From Epiperipatus broadwayi (Eukaryota; Onychophora; Udeonychophora; Euonychophora; Peripatidae), in the NCBI GenBank assembly GCA_028023455.1, contig JAQFVV010012531.1:1118001-1182000 (forward strand): DNA of 64,000 nucleotides. Reading direction: 5' to 3'. Shown here piece after piece: positions 23,640-34,734 of this stretch. Position numbers and translations under genes: made by a program. Under the pieces are notes generated by a model. That model did not search any database. It saw nothing but the letters and a program-made list of their open reading frames with translations, and was not told the origin of the DNA. Within the stretch, counting starts at the first letter, position 1. Each line of letters begins with the position of its first letter.

Positions 23640-25790
23640 TGCACAGAATGTAACCATTCTTAATATACATTTCTTCATACTTCTTTGAGTGGTTTGTTTC
23701 AGTATTATTCTTCTGTTAAGTATCAAAGTTTTAGATCGTAACTAAAAACTGATACAACTTATGGCTTAACAATCTTATTTTCTTTTAATATTAAACTACT
23801 CTTATCAAAAGCACTTCATTTAATTCTATTCTATGATTGATTTCATTCATTTTGTTTTCAATTTATATTAATATTCTGATCAAAATATTTGTATGACTTC
23901 TCCTAATTCATGATTAGCAATCTTTATTTTCTTCAATTAAAAAAAATCCACTAACAAGTCTTTTTAGCTTTTCTCTTTAATCCTACTTTTTTATTTTCAT
24001 TTGGCAACTTACAGCAATATTTCCTAAAGCACTTAAGCATTATTTGTAAAAACAATTACATCATCTGCAAAATCATAATCTCCATTAACTTGTACTCTCT
24101 TAGTTGTCCACTTTAATCTATCTATCAAAATACTTTCTGTAAAACTGCTGTAAATTTTTTTAGAAATGTGGAATCATCATTGTTAATCTTCTTGATATCA
24201 CCATGTAATTTAATTATTACTGTTGCATTTTAATAAATATTTTTCAGAATATAACAATATCCCAGATCTATATCCTGATAAAAACAAATGTCTTTTTATA
24301 GTCTATAAATACAAAACCTAATAGTAACTCATATTCACAGATCCATTGTGTAAAAACCATTTTTAAATCCAGCTTATACTTTTGTTTGGTTAGAATACAA
24401 AGTTCACTAGTGATCAGTTGTAATTACATTGATTAAAGATTTTGTATAGAACTGGTAAAAGACTGATAAATGCTAATTTCTAATATCTTCTTTATCACCT
24501 TTCTTAAATGTTAACATTAGTATTGCATTATTCCAATTATTAGGTTACCTTTATTATTTAAACATTTGATATATAATTTCCTAACAAATTTTCTATTTTT
24601 TTTTTTAACCTAATCCTATTAAGATATCAATAATGTTCCACCATTTCCTGGAGCATTTCTCTGTTCATAGATTTAATTGCATGTCTCACTTCATTTAAAA
24701 TACCGAACAATTCAAAAGATGTAATAATTGTGAAGGATACTTTGTTATTGCTTTTTGTTCTTTATTACTATATAATATTTAATGAAACTCTTTCATACAT
24801 TTCATGATATCATATCTCTTTTAAGTAATAATTCCTTATCACAAAAATAACTTTTCTTTCAATACCAAAAACGTTTTATAATAGTGGGATGTTTATTCTC
24901 TTCTACAGCTTTTCTTATCAATTCACGTTTAAAATTTTCTTATATCATTATTAACTTTTTTTTATATCATTTTACAAAATTCTGGATATACTAGTCTTCT
25001 TAATTGATCATTTATAACAATTGCCATATTTCTTTTTTTTTCATAAATTGTCTCAGTAGAACTTTACTGGTTTCTTGCTGCTTTTTTGTACCAGCTGTCT
25101 TTGTTGCAGTTCTTATAGTATATCAATTATTTTCCTATTGATTTCATTCAAATTTGAATCACTTTCAATATTAGTTAATATTTTAAAATGGTTTACAAAT
25201 TTCTGCAGATTAGGAATGTCAACTGTAAATATTGTTTTTTCTTAATACTTTTTATCTGTATAGTTTTGCATTAACATGTATTTTACATCTCACTAAAAGA
25301 TGATCATTTTCTATGTGGAAGTTATTAAGAACATTACAATCTTGAAATAGATATTTTCTGTTAGTCAAAACTTAATCCATTTACACTTTCATACCTAATT
25401 CCATTCATCATTTTTCTTAAAAGAATTAATAATATACATGTTTCTTTTTCTGCAAGCTGCATAAGTCTGTATCATTTCTATTACCATAATCACCTTTATC
25501 AACAGCTCTTACATCTTTCAATCATTTATCAATTATAGAATTCTAGCAATAAAATTTACCAAGACAATTTTAAACTGTTATTTGGTCTGATCAAAAGCAT
25601 TTTGTATATCCATATAAAAATCCTCTACTTCTTCATCACCATAAAAACTTATTATAGGATAAATCTGAATTATCTGTATTTGGTATCTTCTGTTAATTTG
25701 AATAGTTAATCATGCTGTGTCTGCTATACCATCAATCTCCTCAATGCTATTTCTCCCTTTTTTATTTGTAATGAATCCACACTCATTTGT
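23640..25790 (-). mobile_element. Nearly full-length but decayed RTE retrotransposon
   Basis: From 23640 to 24580 the minus strand follows the RT region of the element at 16490 almost block by block, with many indels. Upstream (24600-25790) it continues into what should be the endonuclease part: a phrase readable as DEEVEDFYMDIQNAF near 25600 is typical of the RTE endonuclease. No frame is open for long. The family A inverted repeat (25793 onward) abuts or interrupts its 5' end. Confidence 0.75.
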
Positions 25791-25890
25791 GATATATAAT
25801 ATAGGGAGCATACCAATAGCTTTAACAAACTTTTATTGATAAGTACCACTAGAGAAAGCATTCAAAATCTCTATCTAGAATGATCCCTAT

Positions 25891-25930
25891 CCTCATACTG
25901 GTTTCAAGCTTTTAGTTCACCTCAATGAGG
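25891..25930 (-). ncRNA. Degenerate hammerhead motif, family A copy 1
   Basis: Stem I is perfect (CCTCA with TGAGG) and the GAAACCAGT part is kept, but the core reads TTGAGGT (C3 and A9 changed) and the cleavage triplet is GTA. Predicted inactive or very weak. Confidence 0.5.
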
Positions 25931-26307
25931 TGCTAGAACATTCAGATCCTAGATCTAAAATACCCAACTCAAAGCCAGCATTTATTTAATATATAGCTAT
26001 TAAGTAGAAAATCCGAAATTTTCAGATATGTAAATGTCTTTAAATCCAGCTATCTAATTTAAATATCCATATGGATCTGAAAACACTTCAGCCTCATCAT
26101 ATATTAATAACCTCAGCAATTATACATCACTGAAACCTCAAGAGCAAAATTATAATAAATAATAAAGCAAGTCATATGTTGTGTGGCTTGTTTTAAGCTT
26201 GTATTAAGATGTATAATATAGGGAGCGTACCAATAGTTCTAACAAGCTTTTATTGATAAGAAACACAAGAGAAAGCATTCAAAATCTCTGTCCAGAATAA
26301 TCACTAT

Positions 26308-26347
26308 CCTCAGACTGTTTTTGAGCTTTTGGCTCACCTCAGTGAGG
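26308..26347 (-). ncRNA. Degenerate hammerhead motif, family A copy 2
   Basis: CCTCA/TGAGG stem I, stem II GAGC/GCTC with loop CAAAA, and triplet GTC are all present. The core has CTGAGGT (A9 changed to U), and G12 of GAAA is A. Predicted inactive. Confidence 0.5.
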
Positions 26348-26689
26348 CAGTAAGTCATTCAGACACTAGATCTTCTCTTGAGGCACTTATCATTGGTGCA
26401 CTCCCTATATTACATATCTGTAGTACAAGCTTAAAACAAGTCATGTGATATATGACTTGCATTATTCTTTATTATAATTTTACCCTTAAGGCATTGGCGA
26501 TGTTATATTGCTGGGGCTATTAGTGAGGCTGGGGTGTTTTCAGATCCATATAGCTATTTAAGTTAGAAAGCTGGATTTAAAGACATTTACGTGTCTGAAA
26601 ATTTCAGATTTTCTACTTAATAGTTACGTATTAGACAAGTGCTGGATTTGAGATGGGTCTTTTAGATCTAATGTCTGAATGGCCTAGTA

Positions 26690-26729
26690 CCTCACTGAGA
26701 TGAGCTAAAAGCTCGAAACGGGTCTAAGG
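26690..26729 (+). ncRNA. Degenerate hammerhead motif, family A inverted copy
   Basis: CTGAGAT, stem II GAGC-TAAAA-GCTC, GAAAC, triplet GTC, and a stem I with one C-A mismatch (CCTCA with TAAGG). Changed at G8 and A9, or alternatively carrying a 2-nt insertion between CTGA and TGAG. Confidence 0.5.
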
Positions 26730-26832
26730 ATAGGGATTATTCTAGATAGAGATTTTGAATGTTTTCTTTTGCGGCACTTATCAATTAAAGCTTGTTAGAG
26801 TCACGCAATATATGACTTGCTTTATTTATTAT

Positions 26833-27564
26833 TATATATATGTTTAATATATTATGTGCATTATACCTATTACACTTTATATAAAGTTCAATTTATTTTT
26901 ATGCACTTTTATATTATTTTATCTCAAAAATGTAACCGATTTTTTTTTACTGTTTCATATGAAAAAGGGTTGAGAAACATTACACTTAATTTACATTTGT
27001 TATGGATAATCCACTTATATAGTAGAGTAAAGAATTTTAAAAGTAATTTATAGATTAGCAATTTAATGTAGTCCACCATGCGTCATTGTTCGAACAAATC
27101 GCGAAAACTATAACTTTTACAAAGGATGTTCGTAATAAATCTAATTCTATAGCGATTTCATTTTTATACTTCAGTAACTTTCCAATTTGTTCAAATTTTT
27201 ATGAGTTTCCCTATGAAATTACTAGTTAATGTTATTACGGAAAACTTAGAAACGCCAGTTGTGGTTAAGTATTTTCTTAAGAACAACAAACTAGCGTAAA
27301 TTGTAAAAAAATTATGAATCTGTGTACACATTTATCGAAGTAAAGAGACACTATCACATAGGTTAACGCTTGGAAGCTTTTGAATTTGATTTATTGCAAT
27401 ATTAAGCTTTGAAAATAAAGTTTTTATAATATTAACAATGATAACAATATTCTTAGGAAAGTGTAGTCAATGTTTTTTATAAATTCTATTTTTAACATCT
27501 TTATAATAAACTTCTATTATCCTAATTATATTTTTACTGTTAAATCGTAATATCATAGGGAAGA
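26833..27564. other. No recognisable feature
   Basis: A+T-rich spacer; the ORF at 26817-27053 is low-complexity and unsupported. Confidence 0.5.
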
Positions 27565-27644
27565 GCTTCTTGTTATAAGTGGTTAGCATGACCTTTTACC
27601 ACACACACACGCAATCTCAGGTTTAAATTCAGAGTGAGTATAAT
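27565..27644 (+). mobile_element. tRNA-like SINE fragment
   Basis: A-box-like TTATAAGTGGTTAGCATG, a (CA)n-expanded anticodon region, and a B-box-like GGTTTAAATTC spaced as in a tRNA. It ends in a T run that is shared with the tail of the next SINE in the opposite orientation. Confidence 0.45.
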
Positions 27645-27742
27645 ATTTTTTTTTTTATATATGTCAAATGCATTGACCCGGAAGCAAAATCAGGCCAGCT
27701 GCTTGGAAGGCAGCTATGCCAACCGTGTCAGACCACCAACGC
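27645..27742 (-). mobile_element. tRNA-Gly(UCC)-like SINE, minus strand
   Basis: On the minus strand: GCGTTGGTGG, then CATAGCTGCCTTCCAAGCAG with anticodon TCC, a decayed B box TTTTGCTTCC, GGGTCAATGC and the tail ATTTGACATATA with poly-A. A ~5-nt insertion disrupts the D arm. Same family as 8975, 18399 and 60111. Confidence 0.75.
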
Positions 27743-28820
27743 TCAATATTTGATACATGTAGCGAATCCAAAACTAACAAAGACAATCATCCCAATATTG
27801 GTTAGTAAATGGGTATTTAACCATTTTCAGTTTAAAAAATAAACAAAGAAGAAAAATCTTCAACTCCCATTATTTTCCAGTTGAATGGGCTTAGTAAGAA
27901 TGCCTTCTTCATAGTTCCTTTAAAAGGCTGTTAAAAAGGCTTCTCTATAGTGGATTCTGTCTATAGTGGAGTTTTATAGACTATTTTAGCTTATTTAAAA
28001 TTATATCTTTGTAATTTAATATTGTTAGTAATATAGTTTTGTTCCTATACCTAAATATAGTAAATAAATATAAAACTAACAACAATTAGATTATTTTCTC
28101 ATATGCTTCCAAGAGTAAATTAGCTTAGGATTGAAAACCGGGAGGGAGGTAATTTTAGATTATTAACTTGAATAATTTAAAACGTGAAAAAAAAACTGTT
28201 AAAAGCGGAAGTGCATTAGAACCTATTCGAGCAACAAAATATTCCACTTACCCAGCCAAATTATGAGATCTTTCTTTACTTTTCTTAGCTAGGTATAAAC
28301 ACGTAAAGCTTTAGCTCTTAAGGTATATTTCACATAAGCTGCTGGAAAGCAGAAAGTAGTAGTTAAATAAAAATTTGTAGAAACTTAAATAATCATATGA
28401 TAGGTTGGCATAATAATATCATACAATTAAAAAAAATGAGTTTGTTTATTTTACACTTCACTTAGCTCAGTAATAAACTTCGAAATTTTAACACTCGAAT
28501 CTGCAAATTTTACAACTATTCTTAACTTTTCAGGGACAATGGCAGTATTAAGATATTATCTAAAAAGACGATCATTACCACAGCTGAAGTTATCTTTGTT
28601 GAGGGCGGGGGGGAGACTTCAGCAAAATATTTTACACTTTGAATAATCTACAAATATTACAAAATTTATTTCTAAATCTCAGAAATATATGTATAACAAA
28701 CATTATGAAAATAAATTAATGAAAGAATATATTAAACCTCACATAAGTTGATAGTTTTATTTATCTCATCCAAGTATGATTATAAAGTTAAGATTGTAAC
28801 ATTATGTTTGCAATAAATAG
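27743..28820. other. No recognisable feature
   Basis: A+T-rich spacer with a G9-type run at about 28602-28612. No ORF or repeat identified. Confidence 0.5.
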
Positions 28821-29372
28821 CCTATAAATACTAAAGTCATATATCACATGACTCAATTTTTAAGCTTGTAAATAAAAAATAAAGAGCTCTGATAATTTGC
28901 TCTAACAAACTATTGATAAATGTCAGCTTAAAGCAGTTAAAAATCAGACCAATGGTTTCATGCTTTGGCACTTCTCAGGGAAGTGCTAGAATAGTTTCAA
29001 ACACTAGATCTAAAAATATCAAGCCAAAGCCAGTATTTATCTAAAAGTTAATTCTTAAATAGAAAATCTGAAATTTTTAGACATCTAAATGTCTTCAAAC
29101 CCAGCTATCTTAGTTAAATAGCTATATGGGGCTGAGAGATCTTCAGCCAAACCACATATTAATAGCCTTAGTAATATAACATTGCTTAAGACTTTAAAGC
29201 AAAAACTATAAATAGTCAACAAAAACACCAAAGTCATATATCACATGACTCAATTTTTAAGCTTGTAAATAAAAAATAAAAAACTCTGCTAACTTGCTCT
29301 AATAAGCTTTATTGATAAATGCTAGCTAAACAAAGCATTTAAAAATCTCTATATTGAAAACCACTCCTTAGT

Positions 29373-29413
29373 CTCAGACCAATGGTTTCATGCTTTGGCA
29401 CTCCTCAGTGAGG
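29373..29413 (-). ncRNA. Type I hammerhead ribozyme, family B, all core bases intact
   Basis: On the minus strand: 5' stem I CTCA, core CTGAGGA, stem II GTGC-CAAA-GCAT (three Watson-Crick pairs plus a G-U), GAAA, stem III ACC-ATT-GGT, C17, then TGAG closing stem I. Position 7 of the core is G instead of the usual U; that position is known to tolerate any base, so the catalytic core is complete. The predicted cut lies between 29377 and 29376 (after GTC). The stem order, with stem I open, makes it type I. Confidence 0.82.
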
Positions 29414-29845
29414 CACTAGGGTAATTTCAGACACTAGATCTAAAAATACAAAGCCAAAGCCAGCATTTATCTAAAAGTTAACTATTAAGTAAAAAATCTG
29501 AAAATTTTAGATACCTAAATGTCTTCAAACCCAGCTATCTAACTTAAATAGCTATATGGGCCTGAGAGATCTTCAGCCAAACTATATATTAATAGCCTTA
29601 GCAAAATAATACTAAGACTTTAAAGCAAAGACTATAAATAGTCAACAAAAACACCAAAGTCATATATCACATGACTCAATTTTTAAGCTTGTAAATAAAA
29701 AATAGAGAGCTCTGCTAATTTGCTCTAACAAGCTTTATTGATAAATGCCAGCTAAACAAAGCATTTAAAAATCTCTATCATGAAAACTACTCCTTAGCCT
29801 CAGATCAATGGTATTTTAGATCTAGTGTCTGAAACTATCCTAGTG

Positions 29846-29888
29846 CCTCACTGAGGAGTGCCAAAGCATGAAACCATTGGTCTGATGC
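29846..29888 (+). ncRNA. Type I hammerhead ribozyme, family B inverted unit, core intact
   Basis: CTGAGGA at 29851-29857 and GAAA at 29870-29873. Stem II is 29858-29861 with 29866-29869; stem III is A29873-U29881 plus two C-G pairs with loop ATT. C29882 is the cleavage base. Stem I pairs TCA with TGA, has one C-T mismatch, then CG pairs at 29845-29846 with 29887-29888. Faces the minus-strand ribozymes of the same array. Confidence 0.8.
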
Positions 29889-30069
29889 TAAGTAGTAGTT
29901 ATCAAGATAGAGATTTTTAAATGCTTTGTTCAGCTGGCATTTATCAATAAAACTTGTTAGCGCAAATTAGCAGAACTCTTTATATCCTACAAATGTCTAA
30001 AATTCTTATCTGGAGCAACAGACACATATATTCTCCTATTATTAAAAAAAAAGATAAAAGAATCAAAGC

Positions 30070-30324
30070 TGGAGAATCATCACACCTCTAATTGCATACA
30101 TTCAAAGTGTATATTAGAAGCAATAATTCAGTTTATTATTCTACTCCAAAGCCATTGATAGTAAATTTACATAATCAATGGATATTAAATTATACTGCCA
30201 ACATCATTAGTGAAAGCAAAAGCTGGAAACTAATCAGAATATTTAACTGGCACTATTATTTAATGTCCACACATTATTCAAGTTTATAATAGATAGCTCT
30301 AGAATTCAGAAATAGAATGGATTA
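30070..30324 (+). repeat. Family E repeat, plus strand, degenerate hammerhead relic
   Basis: Contains CATTAGTGAAAGC-AAAA-GCTGGAAACTAATC, a hammerhead-like block with a mutated core. About 90 nt later come TTCAAGTTTATAATAGATAG and CTAGAATTC, the same order as the minus-strand copies at 5.7 and 6.1 kb. It directly follows the family B array. Confidence 0.45.
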
Positions 30325-31006
30325 TTACTTCTTATGTGGATTATTATATCTGCTGTATATCTCACTATTCATTATTTTTTTAAAAATTCATTTTGTTTTT
30401 CCAGTGGCTAAATTACTAATTAAATCACTTTCAACTTCAAGATCATCAAAATCTTTTATACTTCATACTGAATGGATTCATGGAAGAATATGTGTCATAT
30501 ATGACTTAGGTTTAAATCAAAGATAAGTAAATTTGAAAAAAAATTCAAAAAATTAACCAATTCAATATTGGTCATTAAATTGATATCTAGTTATTTATAA
30601 TTAGAAGGTAAAACAGGGATAGAAAACTGCTTAAATTCTTACTATTGTGTTTTATCACTTCACCAAATAAATTTTTTTAAAAACTCATATTGAAAAATGG
30701 TTGCAGGTCTTCAGAAATTGATTCTTCCCAATTTAATACCAAAAATAATCCTTTCTCAGTGAATAATGTATTTACATAATATAATAATAAAAACATCTTT
30801 TACATTGTATTTTACATTTCACTTTTATTCAATTCATATTGGATAAAAAGCAAATCTTCAACCTTATCTAATATCATTAAGTTATGTGTCAATTCTTTAA
30901 TTTCACCAACAATATCAACCATATGTTAGCCACTACATTTTAAAATCAGACAATTAATACAACAAATTATTACTAAAAAATGTTAATTATTTAAATAATT
31001 ATTATG
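30325..31006. other. No recognisable feature
   Basis: A+T-rich spacer; the ORF at 30317-30526 has no recognisable domain. Confidence 0.5.
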
Positions 31007-31912
31007 TACAAGGGAATAACCAAAAATAACCAGAATTGTTCTCTGGTAGCCACATCTATTATAATACGTGCTTCTGTTTTTAGATATCTTTTGCAGGAAT
31101 CCTTCTACATAAATCTGCCAAAATGACATCATTGTGTGAAATTGTGATCACACGTAGCACTTTTTTTTTTTTTGTAAAATGTGTTCTGCTCAATTTTTGT
31201 AAAAGGTGAAAAGTTGGAACAATGTGAAATTCTGTTTTCCTTTAGGGAAAATGATAAGAAAAACAGTTGTAATGCTTGAAAAACCTTACAAGAAAGTTGC
31301 TCTGCAAAAGCACAAGTTTACATGTAGTTTAATAAAAATGTTAAATTTACCATGACCCAAAAACGTGTTGCAAATGAAGTCAAATATTAAAATGATGTTG
31401 ATTTATTTTTTTGGGGGATGCAAATGGTGATTGTTCACTCAGAGTTCATTTGTAATGATCAGGCATTTAAAACCTACAAGTTCTGAAACTTTTTCGTGAT
31501 GCGGTAATACATAAAGGTCCCATTTTATGCAGAGTGAGGAGTGCATGTTTCATCATGACACCATGTTTAGTATATATTGCTTGCGTGTAAACAGCTTTTA
31601 ATTAAATTGAACATGACCTTGTTTATCCACCAGGCATCTTGATCTGGACAATTTCGTTTTAATCTCTCAAATGAAAAAATGTTTTTTTTTTTTTTAGTGT
31701 AGTTAGAAGTGGTGAAGAAAAAATGCCAAGACATTAAAATGCATCACTTTGCAAGTGTTTCCGGACTACTTAGAAAAGTGAAAAACATGTTTGCCATTGG
31801 TGCATTGCATTAAATAGATTCTACTCTGAAAGTGATTCAGTTTGCAACACCTAAAAATAAATATACAATACTTTATTGCAAAATTCTGGTTACTTTTGGT
31901 TCCCCCCTTGTA
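31007..31912 (+). mobile_element. Internally deleted mariner transposon, ~0.9 kb
   Basis: Terminal inverted repeats of about 30 bp (left CAAGGGAATAACCAAAA, right end the complement of CAAGGGGGGAACCAAAA) lie between TA dinucleotides at 31007-31008 and 31911-31912, the TSD used by Tc1/mariner elements. Transposase pieces on the plus strand appear in order: ILFSFREN and KAQVYMW (DNA-binding half), then after a deletion FFWG...IVHSEF, HHD-like and NMTLFIH near the catalytic DDD region, and GLLRKVKNMFAIGA near the C-terminus. Usual length is ~1.3 kb, so the linker and part of the catalytic domain are missing. Many stops: dead. Confidence 0.85.
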
Positions 31913-33015
31913 ATTAAAATATTTTATTTATCATATCCTAATTAACTTTTTCAAATATATTTTATAAATAAAATGCATTTGGTTATCAAAATCTAAAGTA
32001 GCATTTAATTATATTATTATATTTACAAAAAAAATGAGAAGGGATGTTTTTAATATTTTCATTGCATATATAATTGAATAGTGCATACAAGCACCGGAAT
32101 TGATAGACTGAGCTTCAATTTGGGAAAGGGAGTGTTTAGTTCTTAATTATCACCTCTTACTGTGTAAAATTGCACAAGTCAATATTTTTCTCAAGTATGT
32201 TGACAAGTATTCTTAATTATCACCTCTTACTGTGTAAAATTGCACAAATCAATATTTTTCTCAAGTATGTTGACAAGTATATTGTTAATATGTTTAATTT
32301 ATTTGCATTTTTAAAAATAAATTTTATTAAAAATAAAACTCATTTTATTAATGGTTAATTAGAATTTTATTAAATTAAAGTTCAAAAATAGGAAAGTAGA
32401 GCTAAACATAAATATTAAAAGACTAAAATAACATTTAAAGGCTTTACAAAAAAAAAATAGAAAATCAAGATACTAGCTTTTCTTATTGTTATCTAATGAT
32501 TTCTCAATTTTACTCTTCTACTGGTAAAATCCTTTTAGCATGGTACCGACGTCATTATTTTTGTATACAGGGAAAGAGGGTTATGTTTCATTCTAATTGT
32601 ATGTAAATTATTAATTCTAGAGTGTAAGGTCCTTGGATTGATTCCAGAACTGTCACTTCTGGAAATCACATCTCTTACTAACTCTTATGCAATAAAATCA
32701 TTCAATTATTATTAAGTGCATTGTCTTTAATTGTTCATTTAACATCAGCCATAGACTTTAAAGGTTCAAATATATCTATTTCATTTTTGTTACATTATGA
32801 TAATCCCCATCTTTTAATCTTGTACCACATTTTAATCATACAGCATCTTGTATTTCTAGTATCACAAACACAGGGGAAAACAACCCAGGCTAATTTCAAT
32901 CAGATTAGGTTGGATCTATTAGTATGATTTCTCCAGTATCTTCAGTCATATAAATAAATTCTATAGACATTTTATAGCTAACGTAGTTAATCAAGTAGTA
33001 TAAACAGAGTAACTC
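31913..33015. repeat. Spacer with a 70-bp perfect-looking tandem duplication
   Basis: A 70-bp unit beginning TCTTAATTATCACCTCTTAC is repeated at 32141-32210 and 32211-32280 with about one mismatch. The 62-codon ORF at 32170 is only this duplication read through. The rest shows nothing. Confidence 0.7.
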
Positions 33016-33325
33016 TTTATTCTAGTACCATCTATGGAAGCTTGAGTAATCAGTGATCACCAGATAATGGTCTATTTTAATCCAAATACATATACCAATT
33101 TCCAACTTTGCTCTTATCATTAAGAACTTGTGATTTATAATAATGCAACTGACCCCACAGACTCATTTTTTACTATCAAGCTACAATTCTGAGCCAAAAA
33201 AAAAATCCTAAGGTTAGAAACCCAAACAAACTTGCTTGACCTCAAATGAGTAATTATACATTTTAGTAATCTGTTACTAATCACTGATTTTTCAAGTGTA
33301 CAATAGATGACGCTACTGTAAAAAA
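33016..33325. repeat. Family E relics in opposite orientations
   Basis: The minus-strand copy (33016-33150) has the TAGTACCATCTAT, AGCTTGAGTAATCAGTGATCA and GAACTT landmarks. A plus-strand end (33240-33325) has AATCACTGATTTTTCAAGTG and AATAGATGACGCTA. The hammerhead-like parts are badly eroded. Confidence 0.4.
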
Positions 33326-33458
33326 CTGATATTGTCTGTAATATATTACAGTAAGGTAAATAATCAAGTGATGAATTGGTGTTGATCATATAATATTAAT
33401 TTGTAAATGAGTATCTAGTTATTTTTAATCAGAGGTCATTGAACCAATCGTAAGTATT

Positions 33459-33536
33459 GCTACACTAATTTTAATAGAAGTATAAATTTTTATGATCGCT
33501 ACACTAATTTTAATAGAAGTATAAATTTTTATGATG
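33459..33536. repeat. 39-bp tandem duplication
   Basis: Two adjacent copies of a 39-bp unit starting GCTACACTAATTTTAATAGA (33459 and 33498), nearly identical and therefore recent. Confidence 0.8.
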
Positions 33537-33549
33537 CCTTGTGCAATGA

Positions 33550-33830
33550 TTGAATACAGGATCTAAAGTTAGAAGTTTCAGAAACAAATCTTAGATGAAT
33601 AATATAAATAAAAATAATTTTTGGTTCAATCAATAAAATGAACCTAAATCTGCCATTAAAAGGGCTCAAATATTACATGACTTCTTGAACAACTATGCAC
33701 ACAATTAATTAAATAATTAATGAGGAATATATAATGCAAATTGTACCACTGTCTAGAAAAAAAAAGGACAGTACATACTTTTGGGTGTTAAGCTCATGGT
33801 CGACCTTACTAAATAGATTCAAATTTTAAA
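33550..33830 (+). repeat. Unnamed dispersed repeat, copy 1
   Basis: Shares an ordered set of phrases with 34475-34710: GATGAATAA, CAATCAATAAAAT, CAAAT..ATTTGA-like, TTGTCTAG, CAGTA, and TAAATAGATTCAAATTT at the end. Diverged by indels. No coding potential or terminal motif seen. Confidence 0.4.
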
Positions 33831-34474
33831 CATTATATCACAAGTAATGTTAAATAAAATTCAGAAAAATAGATGAAGTGAGTTTATATAAAGACAGAAA
33901 AAAATAAAGCAGACATAAAAAATAATAATAATATAGTTATATATTTAATAGAAGAAATGGAGTGGCAATAGTGTTAAATAGTAAAATAGTGAATAATATA
34001 TCCAAATATTAATTATCTAAGTATGTAATTATTTTGTGCTAGATAGATGAAACCTGAACCAAATAAAGTGACATGCCTATGTGACATAGAGCTATGATGA
34101 AGAGCAGATGTTATATGATTAATATGAGAGTTAAAATAAGAAAAAGATAAATAATATTTTATGATAATGGAAAAGTAGAATATTACCTGATCAAATTAAA
34201 AAAATTATTTAAAAAGTCAGCTGATGACTTCTTTATGATAATGAAGGACTGTATTATTTTGTGCAATCAACTCTACATGAAAAGAATTATGACAGACCTT
34301 ATTAAGTATCCAAGCTCAGATAGAATATATAGGTTGATGTTATAAAAGTTTTGCAAAATATTTTTTTAACAACAAACCCAATAACACTTAGAATTCTTGG
34401 TCTTAAATGTTATGATAAATGAATAAAACATGATATCCTATGCAGTTAGTGTGAAATCAATAAATGGTAAACTT

Positions 34475-34710
34475 GGAGCTAAAGATTCCAGAATAGATGA
34501 ATAACAAGTTTTAAAAAACTCTTAAGTCAATCAATAAAATATAATTGTTAAACTTAATTGACACCAGAGATGTTCAAATGTCATTTGATAATTTAAATAA
34601 CCAAATATATAATCAATTAATAAAATGTGATGCAACTTTTATTATTGTCTAGGAAGAAAATGCAGTATATACACAATTTCATTAAATAGATTCAAATTTA
34701 AAAAAATATG
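34475..34710 (+). repeat. Unnamed dispersed repeat, copy 2
   Basis: Counterpart of 33550-33830, in the same orientation and shorter. The RTE relic at 34740 begins just after it. Confidence 0.4.
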
Positions 34711-34734
34711 TAATATATTATCATTATTACCATC

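Larger units (their letters stand above)
25793..26832. repeat. Family A hammerhead repeat: one and a half direct copies facing an inverted copy
   Basis: Unit 1 (25793-26211, 419 bp) and a partial unit 2 (26212 to ~26380) run in the same direction; an inverted copy fills ~26380-26832. Shared landmarks are ATATAGGGAGC, AACAAGCTTTTATTGATAA, a hammerhead-like block, AGATCTA and CAAGTCAT. The layout is the same as family B. No clear TSD was found; the element sits at the 5' side of the RTE copy. Confidence 0.75.
28821..30001. mobile_element. Family B hammerhead array: tandem ~400-bp units plus an inverted unit
   Basis: The anchor ACTCAATTTTTAAGCTTG occurs at 28851, 29248 and 29674, giving periods of 397 and 426 bp. 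After the third unit starts, the array turns around near 29815 and an inverted copy runs to 29985. Candidate TSDs are CCTATAAATACTAAA (28821-28835) and CCTACAAATGTCTAAA (29986-30001), imperfect. Each unit has one hammerhead ribozyme: decayed near 28950-28990 (G8 changed to A) and intact at 29373-29413 and 29846-29887. Conserved ATAAAGCTT and AGATCTA blocks flank the ribozyme as in families A and C. No protein is encoded. Tandem units each with one self-cleaving motif and flanked by TSDs are the hallmark of retrozymes. Confidence 0.8.

Noticed and set aside
25793-30001. CRISPR array or bacterial repeats
   Set aside because: The repeat units are ~400 bp, inverted in part and carry ribozymes; the context is animal DNA with LINEs and SINEs.
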